Assembly (NCBI RefSeq): GCF_947486615.1
Contig: NZ_CANKUD010000004.1
Location: 186,001 to 250,000, forward strand
DNA length: 64,000 bases
From: an uncultured Modestobacter sp.
Lineage (GTDB): Bacteria; Actinomycetota; Actinomycetes; Mycobacteriales; Geodermatophilaceae
Direction of reading: 5' to 3'
Shown: positions 26,797-34,127 of the stretch, one piece after another
Layout: each line of letters starts with the position of its first letter
How positions within the stretch are numbered: the stretch's first letter is position 1
Translations under genes and position numbers: made by a program
Notes under the pieces: model-generated
What the model was told of the DNA's origin: nothing
What the model saw: only the letters and a program-made list of their open reading frames with translations
Databases searched by the model: none

Positions 26797-27294
26797 GTGC
26801 TGATCGTGGTCGGCGGGCTGCCGGGGGTCGGCAAGACGACCGTGGCCCGCGCGGTCGCCGGGGAGCTGCGCGCGGCACACCTGCGGATCGACGCCTTCGA
26901 GACCGCGCTGCTCCGCCAGCACCTGGTGGCCGGGCCCGACGAGGTCGGGGCGCACGGCTACGACCTGGCCCTCGCCGCCGCCGACACCTGCCTCACCGCC
27001 GGCACCGACGTGCTGGTCGACGCGGTCTTCGACGTCGCCGCCGCCCGCCGGCCGTTCCGCGAGCTGGCTGCCCGGCACGGCGCCGGCGTGCACTGGCTGC
27101 GGTTGATCTGCACCGACCCGGCCGAGCACCGGCGCCGGGTCGAGGAGCGCACCGCCGACCTGGCCGGGCACACCGTCCCGACGTGGGAGCAGGTGCGGGC
27201 CCGGCGGGTCGACCAGTGGCACGAGCGGCACACGGTGGTCGACACCGCCGGCGGCGACCCGGTCGCCGCCGTGCTGGGCGCCGTCCGGGGCTGA
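26797..27294 (+). CDS. P-loop kinase-like protein (AAA_33 type)
   Basis: A 165-residue nucleotide-binding protein. Walker A is GGLPGVGKTTVARAV at residues 6-20; a lid-like region follows with LICTDPAEHRRRVEER and the end HERHTVVDTAGGDPV. The layout matches small P-loop kinases that phosphorylate shikimate, gluconate, adenylylsulfate or nucleic-acid ends, but the substrate cannot be told. GTG at 26797 directly follows the stop of the membrane-protein gene. Confidence 0.8.
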   Translation: MLIVVGGLPGVGKTTVARAVAGELRAAHLRIDAFETALLRQHLVAGPDEVGAHGYDLALAAADTCLTAGTDVLVDAVFDVAAARRPFRELAARHGAGVHWLRLICTDPAEHRRRVEERTADLAGHTVPTWEQVRARRVDQWHERHTVVDTAGGDPVAAVLGAVRG

Positions 27295-27298
27295 GGGC

Positions 27299-27853
27299 TC
27301 AGACCGCCGGGTCGACCGCCTCGCGCCGCTTCTTGCTCTTCTTCTTGCGCTCGCCGTCGCCGTCGCCGTCGTCGGGCAGCAGCCGGTTCAGCTCGCCGCG
27401 GATGAAGTCGCGGGTGGCCAGCTCACCGACCGACACCCGCAGCGAGGCCAGCTCGCGGGCCAGGTAGTCGGTGTCGGCGCGGGTCTGCGCGGCCCGGCTG
27501 CGGTCCTCCTCGGCCTGCACCCGGTCGCGGTCGGCCTGCCGGTTCTGCGCGAGCAGGATCAGCGGTGCGGCGTACGCGGCCTGGGTGGAGAACGCCAGGT
27601 TGAGCAGGATGAAGGGGTAGGGGTCCCAGCGGAGGTTCACCGCGACCACGTTCAGCACGATCCAGACGATCACGATCACCGTCTGGACGGCGAGGAACCG
27701 GCCGGTGCCCAGGAACCGGGCGATCCCCTCGGCGAACCGGCCGACCGCGTCGGGGTCCAGCCGCAGGAAGCTGCCGATGCCCCGGGCCCCGCGCGGCTGG
27801 TCCAGGCGCAGGTCCGCGCGCCGGTTGTCCTCAGCCACGACGGGACCGCTCAC
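27299..27853 (-). CDS. DUF1003 family membrane protein
   Basis: A 184-residue protein with the DUF1003 core: IARFLGTGRFLAVQTVIVIVW (helix 1), then WDPYPFILLNLAFSTQAAYA (helix 2) and APLILLAQNRQADRDR. A charged, probably coiled-coil segment follows and the C-terminus is very basic (ERKKKSKKRRE). The function of DUF1003 is unknown. The start overlaps the end of the MgtE-like gene by 23 bp, so the two are coupled. A shared role in divalent-cation handling is an inference from this pairing. Confidence 0.88.
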   Translation of the reverse strand: MSGPVVAEDNRRADLRLDQPRGARGIGSFLRLDPDAVGRFAEGIARFLGTGRFLAVQTVIVIVWIVLNVVAVNLRWDPYPFILLNLAFSTQAAYAAPLILLAQNRQADRDRVQAEEDRSRAAQTRADTDYLARELASLRVSVGELATRDFIRGELNRLLPDDGDGDGERKKKSKKRREAVDPAV

Positions 27854-29069
27854 GCCAGTCGTCGGGCAGCAGGTGGTCCAGGACGTCGTCCACGCTCACC
27901 GCGCCGACCAGCCGGCCCTGCGCGTCGACCACCGGGGCGGCCACCAGGTTGTAGGTGGCGAAGTAGCGGGTCACCTCGGCCAGCGGCGCCTCCGGGCGCA
28001 GCGGGTCGAGGTCGTCGAGCACCCCGCTGACCAGCGTCGAGGGTGGTTCGCGGAGCAGTCGCTGGATGTGCGCCAGCCCCAGGTAGCGCCCGGTCGGCGT
28101 GGCCGAGGGCGGCCGGCAGACGTACACCTGGCTGGCCAGCGCCGGGGTCAGCTCGGGCGCGCGCACCCGGGCCAGCGCCTCGGCGATGGTGGCGTCGTGG
28201 GACAGGATCACCGGCTCGCTGGTCATCATCCCGCCGGCGGTGTCCTCGGAGTACTTCAGCAGCTGGCGCACCGGCTCGGCCTCGTCGGGCTCCATCAGCT
28301 CCAGCAGCCGGTCCCGGTCCAGGGTGGACAGCTCGGCGAGCAGGTCGGCCGCGTCGTCGGGGTCCATCTCCTCCAGGACGTCGGCGGCCCGCCGCTCCTC
28401 GAGGGTGCCCAGGATGGTGATCTGCTCGGCCTCGGGCAGCTCGCCCAGCACGTCGGCCAGCCGGTTGTCGTCCATCGCCTCGGCGACCTCGTGCCGCCGC
28501 TTGATCGGCAGCTCCTGCAGCGCGTGCGCGGCGTCGGCGGCGTTCAGCTCGCGGTAGGTGGCGATCAGCGTCTCGGCGCTCTGCCCGGTCTCCGGCAGCG
28601 CGAGCCCCTCGACCTCGTCCCAGGCCAGCTGGTGCAGCTGCCCGCGGCGGCCGAGCCGGCCCGGCTCCTGCACGGCCAGCCGGGACAGCACCCAGTCACC
28701 GGTGCGGGTCTGCTCGATCGCGGCGTCCACGACGGTGGCCGGCCGGCCGTCGTCCTCGATGGTGACCCGGCGGTCCAGCAGCTCGCCCAGCACCAGGGTC
28801 TCCCCGGCGCGCTGCTCGAACCGCTTGAGGTTGACCGTGCCGGAGGCGAGCATCACCGAGGCCGCGTCCAGGCCGGTGACCCGGCCCATCGGGCAGAAGA
28901 TCCGCCGGCGGGCGACGACTTCGACGATCAGGCCGAGCACGCGCGGCGCGGCGCTGCCCACGCGCAGCGCGACGAGCACGTCGCGGGCCTTGCCGACCCG
29001 GTCGCCGTTGGGGTCGAAGACGGTCAGGCCGGCGATCCGGGATACGTAGGCCCTGGTCACCGTGGTCAC
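27831..29069 (-). CDS. MgtE-like cytosolic protein (PRC-barrel, MgtE N-domain, CBS; no channel)
   Basis: A 412-residue soluble protein that carries the regulatory part of the MgtE magnesium channel without the membrane part. A PRC-barrel-like start (RIAGLTVFDPNGDRVGKAR) precedes the superhelical MgtE N-domain of repeated DVLGELPEAEQ- and MDPDDAADLLAEL-like helices (about 170-290). A CBS pair follows (SEDTAGGMMTSEPVILS to GRLVGAVSVDDVLDHLLPDD). The transmembrane domain of true MgtE is absent. Similar stand-alone proteins occur in mycobacteria. A role as Mg2+ or nucleotide sensor is likely; transport is not. GTG 29069 has GAGGAGG upstream. Confidence 0.86.
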   Translation of the reverse strand: MTTVTRAYVSRIAGLTVFDPNGDRVGKARDVLVALRVGSAAPRVLGLIVEVVARRRIFCPMGRVTGLDAASVMLASGTVNLKRFEQRAGETLVLGELLDRRVTIEDDGRPATVVDAAIEQTRTGDWVLSRLAVQEPGRLGRRGQLHQLAWDEVEGLALPETGQSAETLIATYRELNAADAAHALQELPIKRRHEVAEAMDDNRLADVLGELPEAEQITILGTLEERRAADVLEEMDPDDAADLLAELSTLDRDRLLELMEPDEAEPVRQLLKYSEDTAGGMMTSEPVILSHDATIAEALARVRAPELTPALASQVYVCRPPSATPTGRYLGLAHIQRLLREPPSTLVSGVLDDLDPLRPEAPLAEVTRYFATYNLVAAPVVDAQGRLVGAVSVDDVLDHLLPDDWRERSRRG

Positions 29070-29170
29070 GGCACCTCCTCGCGCGCGCTCGTCGGCCAGG
29101 GGACCGGGCAGTTGGGTGGACGGCGACCTCACCAGCTCCGGTCGCCGGGGCTGAGGCTACCGTCGGCGTC

Positions 29171-30052
29171 GTGGGCGCCCCTGAGTCTGACCTGCTGGCC
29201 TTCGAGGTCGTGGACGTGTTCGCCCCGCGGCCGTTCAGCGGCAACCAGCTGGCCGTCGTGCTGGACGCCGGGCAGCTGAGCACCGCGCAGTGCCAGGCGC
29301 TCGCCGCGGAGTTCGGGTACTCGGAGTCGACGTTCGTCAGCGCGCCCACCGAGCCCGGGGCCGACTACCGGGTGCGGATCTTCACCCCGCGCACCGAGCT
29401 GCCCTTCGCCGGCCACCCGAGCGTGGGCACCGCGCACACCCTGGTCCGGCTGGGCCGGCTGCCCGCCGGGGTGCTCCGGCAGGAGTGCGGCGCCGGCGTG
29501 GTCGAGGTCGAGGTGGACGACGACGGCGCCCGGCTGACCGGCGGCACCGTCTCGCAGCGCCCCGGCCCGGACGTCGCCGCGCTGGCCGCCGCCTGCGGTC
29601 TCGGCCCGGACGACGTCACCGGCCGCCCCGCGCACCTGGTCGGCTGCGGCATCGACTTCGCCCAGCTGGAGGTGCACCCCGGCGCGCTGGACCGCGCGGT
29701 GCCCGACGGCCCGGCACTCGACCGGCTGCTGCCCGGCGTGCAGGGCGGGGTCTCGCTGCTGGCCTGGGACCCGGCGACGGCCTCGGGCACCGTGCGGGTC
29801 TTCGCCGCCGGGCTCGACTGGCACGAGGACCCGGCCACCGGCTCCGCGGCGCTGGGCACCGGCATCTGGCTGGCCGCCGTGGGGCTGGCCGGCGACGGCG
29901 TCACCGACTACCGGCTGGCGCAGGGTGCCGCGGTCGGGCGCCCGTCGGAGCTGCGCGGCCGGGTCGCCGTCGCCGGTGGCGAGGTGACCTCGGTGAGCGT
30001 GGCCGGCGCCGTCCGGGCGATCGCCGGCGGCACCGTCCGGGTGCCGGTGTGA
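29171..30052 (+). CDS. PhzF family isomerase
   Basis: A 293-residue PhzF-type protein with the diaminopimelate-epimerase fold. Landmarks: VVDVFAPRPFSGNQLAVVL, FGYSESTFV with the catalytic Glu near residue 50, FAGHPSVGTAHTL, and WHEDPATGSAALGTGIWL. PhzF itself isomerises trans-2,3-dihydro-3-hydroxyanthranilate in phenazine synthesis, but no other phenazine genes are here and most homologues have unknown substrates, so it is better called a PhzF-like epimerase/isomerase. The GTGTGA junction joins it to the EamA gene. Confidence 0.9.
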   Translation: MGAPESDLLAFEVVDVFAPRPFSGNQLAVVLDAGQLSTAQCQALAAEFGYSESTFVSAPTEPGADYRVRIFTPRTELPFAGHPSVGTAHTLVRLGRLPAGVLRQECGAGVVEVEVDDDGARLTGGTVSQRPGPDVAALAAACGLGPDDVTGRPAHLVGCGIDFAQLEVHPGALDRAVPDGPALDRLLPGVQGGVSLLAWDPATASGTVRVFAAGLDWHEDPATGSAALGTGIWLAAVGLAGDGVTDYRLAQGAAVGRPSELRGRVAVAGGEVTSVSVAGAVRAIAGGTVRVPV

Positions 30053-31005
30053 GCGACACCGCGGCTGCCGGCGGGACGCTGCAGCAGGGCCGGCCGGCCT
30101 CGCAGGCGTGGGCGGTGCACCGGCCGGGTGGGCGGGACGTCGGGCTGATGGCGGTGGCCGTCGTCGGCGTCTCCTTCTCCGGCCCGCTGACCGCGATGGT
30201 CACCGCCTCGTTCCTGGCCATCGCCTTCTGGCGCAACGCCGCCGGGGCGGTGCTGCTGCTGCCGGTGCTGCTGCTGCGCGAGCGGTCGACGCTGCACGGC
30301 CTGCGGGCCCGGCAGCTGGGCAGCTCGGTGGTCGCCGGGCTGTTCCTGGCCGCGCACTTCGCCGCCTGGCTGCCCAGCCTGTCGATGACCACGGTGGCCG
30401 CCTCGACCGCGCTGGTCACCACCACCCCGATCTGGACGGCGCTGGCCGCCCGGGTCTCCGGCGTGCACCTGCCCGGCCGGGTGTGGTGGGGGCTGGCGCT
30501 GGCGGTGCTGGGTGCGGCGCTGATCGCCGGGGTCGACGTCACCGTCTCCTGGACGGCGCTGGCCGGCGACGGGCTGGCCCTGCTGGGGGCGATCTGCGCC
30601 GGTGGCTACATGCTCGCCGGCGCGCGGGCGCGGGAGCGGCTGACCACCTCGGCCTACGCCGTCGTCTGCTATTCCACCTGCGCGGTCGCCCTGGCGGTGG
30701 CGGCGGTGGTGGCCGGGGTGCCGCTGGCCGGGTTCAGCGCCCGCGACTGGTGGCTGATCGCGGCGATCACCTTCTGCGCGCAGCTGCTCGGGCACACCCT
30801 GCTGAACCTGGTGCTCTCCACGGTCGGGCCGACGGTGGTCGGGCTGGCGGTGCTGCTGGAGGTGCCCGGCGCGCTGCTGGTCGCCCTGGTCCTGCTCGAC
30901 CAGGTGCCGCCGCTGCTCGCGCTGCCCGGGATGATCGCCGTCGTGGTCGGGGTGGCGCTGGTGATCCGCGGCGGCCGCCCCGCCCCGGAGGCCGAGCCGG
31001 TCTAG
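30049..31005 (+). CDS. EamA (DMT superfamily) transporter
   Basis: A 318-residue exporter with ten predicted helices in two EamA halves: GLMAVAVVGVSFSGPLTAM (first), FWRNAAGAVLLLPVLLL, TTVAASTALVTTTPIWTAL and, in the second half, FCAQLLGHTLLNLVLSTVG. Substrate unknown; coupling to the PhzF-like gene (starts at 30049, overlapping its stop) suggests they handle one metabolite. The TAG stop (31003-31005) shares its last base with a 70-bp inverted-repeat element, so the present C-terminus may have been set by that insertion. Confidence 0.9.
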   Translation: MSDTAAAGGTLQQGRPASQAWAVHRPGGRDVGLMAVAVVGVSFSGPLTAMVTASFLAIAFWRNAAGAVLLLPVLLLRERSTLHGLRARQLGSSVVAGLFLAAHFAAWLPSLSMTTVAASTALVTTTPIWTALAARVSGVHLPGRVWWGLALAVLGAALIAGVDVTVSWTALAGDGLALLGAICAGGYMLAGARARERLTTSAYAVVCYSTCAVALAVAAVVAGVPLAGFSARDWWLIAAITFCAQLLGHTLLNLVLSTVGPTVVGLAVLLEVPGALLVALVLLDQVPPLLALPGMIAVVVGVALVIRGGRPAPEAEPV

Positions 31006-31074
31006 GGCGTGTCTTTCAAGTCAGTGGCAGCCAAGACGACGACGCCAGCTGCCGCTGACTTGCGAGACGCGCCC
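31005..31074. mobile_element. MITE-like pair of IS ends
   Basis: Two 26-bp imperfect inverted repeats, 31005-31030 and 31049-31074, match at 22 of 26 positions and start GGGCGTGTCT and GGGCGCGTCT respectively, with 18 bp between. The GGGCGNGTCT end and following CAAGTCAG are reminiscent of IS5-type ends. No transposase fits between them, so it is a deletion relic or a MITE. It marks the left border of the low-GC island. Confidence 0.6.
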
Positions 31075-31109
31075 CAGCTAATGACCTGATCAGGTGACCG
31101 GGGGGCTAG

Positions 31110-31394
31110 TTGGAACAGCTCCAACCAAGGGGTTGGTTCGATCGGTGTGAGAGCAACCCGCAGATGATGTACTCCGTCGACGAGCCAGCGCTGTTCACGA
31201 CCCAGGGTGTCAACGCGCGCGGCACGGCCCCCGGCTCGTTCCAGGGCCGCAAGCCCTGTCCGTTCAGCACCGGCGAGACCTACTTGTACGGGATCGACGT
31301 TCACTACCAGGCCGGCAGGGCCCTGAACTTGGACGCCTTCTACTTCCCCGTCAACGCCAAAGGTGAGTTGCGTAGGCAGGGCATCATCGCTTGA
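31110..31394 (+). CDS. Hypothetical small protein
   Basis: A 94-residue open frame starting at TTG 31110 (an ATG at 31164 is an alternative). Codons mostly end in G or C and no stop occurs, and the residues are balanced (FSTGETYLYGIDVHYQAG, LNLDAFYFPVNAKGEL), which argues for a real protein or a fragment of one. I do not recognise it. No signal peptide or membrane helix. It overlaps the next small frame as TTGA, which suggests coupling. Confidence 0.4.
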   Translation: MEQLQPRGWFDRCESNPQMMYSVDEPALFTTQGVNARGTAPGSFQGRKPCPFSTGETYLYGIDVHYQAGRALNLDAFYFPVNAKGELRRQGIIA

Positions 31395-31558
31395 CGCCGC
31401 TTCTCGGGCGGGCCGGAGGTCGGCCGAGCGCTCTCGGCGACGTCGCCGAGCTGCGTGCAGCACAGCGCGCCCTGTCGCGCGCCATCGAGTTCATCGGGTC
31501 GCAAGGCGGCGCGCAGCAGCGCAGCGTTGAGGCAGCGGAAGGTCACGAGGGCCGCTGA
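31391..31558 (+). CDS. Hypothetical 55-residue protein
   Basis: A TTG at 31391, overlapping the previous stop (TTGA), opens a 56-codon frame ending at 31558. The product is hydrophilic, with a helical middle (LGDVAELRAAQRALSRAIEF) followed by GSQGGAQQRSVEAAEG. It may be a genuine coupled small protein or the tail of a gene broken by a frameshift. Not recognised. Confidence 0.3.
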   Translation: MTPLLGRAGGRPSALGDVAELRAAQRALSRAIEFIGSQGGAQQRSVEAAEGHEGR

Positions 31559-31606
31559 CGCGCCCCCGTGACCCCCATCGCGCGGCTGTTGGGCCAGAAG
31601 CCTCGG

Positions 31607-31771
31607 TCAACGCTGGCTGCGCGACCGCCGAACTATGGTGAAGAGCACACCGAGAACCACTAGAACCGCCGCCCAGTGAACGAGCGGGAATCCGCCGTCC
31701 TCAATCGTCTTCCACACGGCCAATGCGAACATGGCCGCCAAGGCAAGCGAAACGCCCAACACTGGTCTCAT
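31607..31771 (-). CDS. Small two-helix membrane protein, candidate immunity protein
   Basis: A 54-residue protein, MRPVLGVSLALAAMFALAV at the start, then WKTIEDGG as a short turn, a second hydrophobic helix (VHWAAVLVVLGVLFTIV) and a basic end RRSRSQR. The ATG at 31771 is supported by GAGAGG seven bases upstream. It begins 14 bp after the stop of the Cys-rich Tat-exported protein and is on the same strand, so co-transcribed. Size, topology and position are those of many bacteriocin immunity proteins. That role is inference; I know of no recognisable family. Confidence 0.6.
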   Translation of the reverse strand: MRPVLGVSLALAAMFALAVWKTIEDGGFPLVHWAAVLVVLGVLFTIVRRSRSQR

Positions 31772-31785
31772 CAGGATCCTCTCAA

Positions 31786-32997
31786 TCAGTAGCATGCATT
31801 TCCGCTGCAGGATGAGGACCGAGAACCGCAGCACTCGATGAACGCAATGCCACAGGTGGAAGCCAGGCATGTGATGCAGCCGAAGCTGATGGCGCCGCAA
31901 CTGGTGGCGCACCCAGCGCAGCCAACACCTCCCAGGACGCACTTTGCCACGCTTGTGGTCTTGCAGCGCGTGATCAGCACGGCACCGCTGCCATTCAGGC
32001 AGCAGCCGCCACACGGGTCGCCCTTGGGATAGCCAGTGCACTTGGCGGCTGACACGGAGAACTCTTCGATCGAAGCCGGCACCGGAGTGTCCAGGTGGCC
32101 GTTCTCGCTGGCCTTCAAGAGAAAGAGGTCCCCAGAGTCCCAGTCCATGCGGTAGAGGGTGGCTAGCGAGTTGGAGGTCCCATCCGCGTGAAAGGTCTGC
32201 TCCAAGGTGATCATCTGATCCTCGTCAAGAGAGAACGAGGTCACCCGTGACCTTCCGCCGGACACCAGTCGGTGTTCTGCCTGCGCGACTGCACTGACCG
32301 CGCCGCGAACTTCCTGCCCCGGACCGAGCCGGGTCGTACCGGACGACCGTCGGGTGACCAATGGCTCCTTGGTCGCCCCCTGCCCCCACGCTCCTGCGCT
32401 TAGCGCTGCCAGCTCTCGCCGGTCGACGAGATTGATCACATCCGGATTCGTCAACGACCTCCTGAGGCCGTTCTGGAGTGCTGATCCACGCACTTCTGCA
32501 GTAGACAGGACGCCGACCGCCTTGGCTGGCGGGGCCGCCATCGCCGGCTTGCGGCCGCTCAGGATCATGACGCCTACCGCCGCGCCTGCCCCGATCTGCA
32601 TGACGCCGCGACGTGACAACCCACGACCGAGGTTGCGGGTGACCGCCACGTCCTTCCATTCCTGATGCAGCTCGCCCATAGCGCGCAGCACGCGAGCGGT
32701 GCGCTTCACACCAAGGTGCTTGGTCAGAGGTAGGCCCATGGATCTTCCCTGCCAAGCGCGCAGCGGAGTGGTCGTCGTAGAGCCACCGTCAAGGCGGAAC
32801 AGAACAGGTGCCCACGGAGAGTCATCGCCTAGCAACTCGGTGCGCCACTTGCGGACGTCTGGGTCGTTCAGGCCAACGGTGCGCAACCGACCGTCACAGG
32901 CGGTCGAGACGCGCTCTGAAATCGCTCGGCAAGTGGAACACGATGCATCGAATGCCAAGAGCAGCGTTTCCGGCGCTTCAACCTTCGCTTGTGTCAC
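31786..32997 (-). CDS. Thioredoxin-like / Tat signal / Cys-rich halocin-C8-like protein
   Basis: A 403-residue protein in three parts. Residues 1-105 look like a thioredoxin or DUF393-type domain with an active-site-like CSTC at 20-23 (LLLAFDASCSTCRAISERV). A twin-arginine-type signal follows: GLSRRGVMQIGAGAAVGVM (RR at 129-130), hydrophobic core, then a cleavage-like KPAMAAPPA. Then about 160 residues without cysteine, and finally 83 residues with 16 Cys (from C320 to C402; for example GGVGCAGCATSCGAISFGC). The tail resembles halocin-C8-type bacteriocins, whose precursors also use Tat export and keep an immunity part before the peptide. GTG 32997 has GGAAGGTGA upstream; an ATG at 33042 would add 15 residues with no RBS. 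Activity is unproven. Confidence 0.65.
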   Translation of the reverse strand: MTQAKVEAPETLLLAFDASCSTCRAISERVSTACDGRLRTVGLNDPDVRKWRTELLGDDSPWAPVLFRLDGGSTTTTPLRAWQGRSMGLPLTKHLGVKRTARVLRAMGELHQEWKDVAVTRNLGRGLSRRGVMQIGAGAAVGVMILSGRKPAMAAPPAKAVGVLSTAEVRGSALQNGLRRSLTNPDVINLVDRRELAALSAGAWGQGATKEPLVTRRSSGTTRLGPGQEVRGAVSAVAQAEHRLVSGGRSRVTSFSLDEDQMITLEQTFHADGTSNSLATLYRMDWDSGDLFLLKASENGHLDTPVPASIEEFSVSAAKCTGYPKGDPCGGCCLNGSGAVLITRCKTTSVAKCVLGGVGCAGCATSCGAISFGCITCLASTCGIAFIECCGSRSSSCSGNACY

Positions 32998-33033
32998 TAC
33001 AGCATCACCTTCCGTAGTTACCAGAGGGGGTGA

Positions 33034-33062
33034 AAGTGTCATGAGTCACATCAGCGCGTCAA
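33034..33062 (-). promoter_or_regulatory. Weak candidate promoter for the Cys-rich protein gene
   Basis: On the minus strand TTGACG (33062-33057) and ACACTT (33039-33034) are 17 bp apart. The -35 is good and the -10 poor. A start near 33028 would lie downstream of the ATG at 33042 and so favours translation from GTG 32997. Confidence 0.25.
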
Positions 33063-33186
33063 GGGGCGGGGCCACAAGAAGTTGCAACGACCAAGAAACG
33101 CCGGCGCAGCCACCAGCGCGTGTCTCCCTGGTCGGCGGGGTCCGGTACGGATCTCGAACGGGTGGCCAACTGGCGCTGAGCCGAGT

Positions 33187-34075
33187 GATGGGCAGGGGGC
33201 GGTGATCGAGCCGTTGGTGCCGCAAGGTGGGGCGGCCGCGGCCTTACTGGCATCGCAGGCAGGTGGTGGAGGGCATCGTGCACCCGATGTCGGTGCGGGC
33301 TGGCTTGGCAGGATCTGCCGGAGAGCTTCGGGGCGTGGCAGACGGTGTGGAAGCGGCACGCCCACTCCTCCCGGGACGGCGCGTGGAACAGTGTGCTGGC
33401 TGAGGTCATCGCCTCCGCGGATGCCGCGGGTGAAGTCGGCCGGGCGGTCTTGGTGGACTTCATGGTCAACCGCGCGCATCAGCACGCCACCGACCTGCCG
33501 TGAGCCGACATCCCCACGCGGGACATCGGCGAACTACATGAAACAGGTTCGCGGTTCCCGCGCCGACCCGGCTGACCACGGCATCGGCCGTTCCCGGGGC
33601 GGCCTGCCGACCGAGGTCCACCACGCCGTCGACGGCCGCGGACGCCCACTCTCGATCCCGATCGGCGCCGGTCAGGCCAGTGACGCGCTGGCCTGTCTGC
33701 CGCTGCTGGCCGGCATACGAGTGGCTCGACCGGGACCAGGTCGACCCCGCACCCGCTCGACCGCGGTGCTGGACGATCGGGCCTCCTCCGCCAAGGCAAT
33801 CTGCGCCCACCTGCGAGCCCGTGGGATCACCTCGGTCATCCCCGAGCCCGCGACCAGCAGGGCCATCGCGCCCGCCGCGGCAGCAGAGGCGGCCGGCCGG
33901 TCAGCTACCGGCGAGCTCAACCAGAAGCGCAACCTCGTCAAAGGCTCATTCGGCCTGTTCAAGCCGTGGCGCGGATTGGCCACCCGCTACGACGAGCAAG
34001 TACTCATTCACCGGGCGCGGTGGTCCTGGCCGCCGTCCTCGCCTGGACCCGCGCCGGAGAGCCATGCCCTAGCTC
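33187..34075 (+). pseudogene. IS5 family transposase remnant
   Basis: A decayed DDE transposase of the IS5 group common in actinobacteria, readable only by changing frame at least three times. Pieces: IEPLVPQGG at 33204, then in another frame CGLAWQDLPESFGAWQTVWKR and VNRAHQHATDLP ending in a stop at 33503, then DHGIGRSRGGLPTEVHHAVD, GRPLSIPIGAGQASDALACL, RVARPGPGRPRTR, ARGITSVIPEP, a further shifted stretch, and FKPWRGLATRYDEQ. The loss of frame and of the DDE core makes it inactive. Terminal repeats were not found. It forms the right border of the island. Confidence 0.85.
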
Positions 34076-34127
34076 GCGCGTGTCGCTACTGTCCGGTAAC
34101 TGAGCCGCCGAGAAGAGAGAAGGCACC

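Noticed and set aside
27831-29069. Mg2+ transporter MgtE
   Set aside because: The transmembrane channel domain is absent; only the cytosolic domains remain.
29171-30052. Phenazine biosynthesis cluster from the PhzF hit
   Set aside because: No other phz genes nearby; PhzF-like proteins are widespread with other roles.
31130-31170. Segment GGTTGGTTCGATCGG suggestive of a tRNA T-arm
   Set aside because: No acceptor stem or anticodon arm can be formed around it.
33041-33205. Plus-strand frame beginning ATGAGTCAC next to the IS relic
   Set aside because: Short, no recognisable features, and overlaps the promoter region of the Cys-rich gene.
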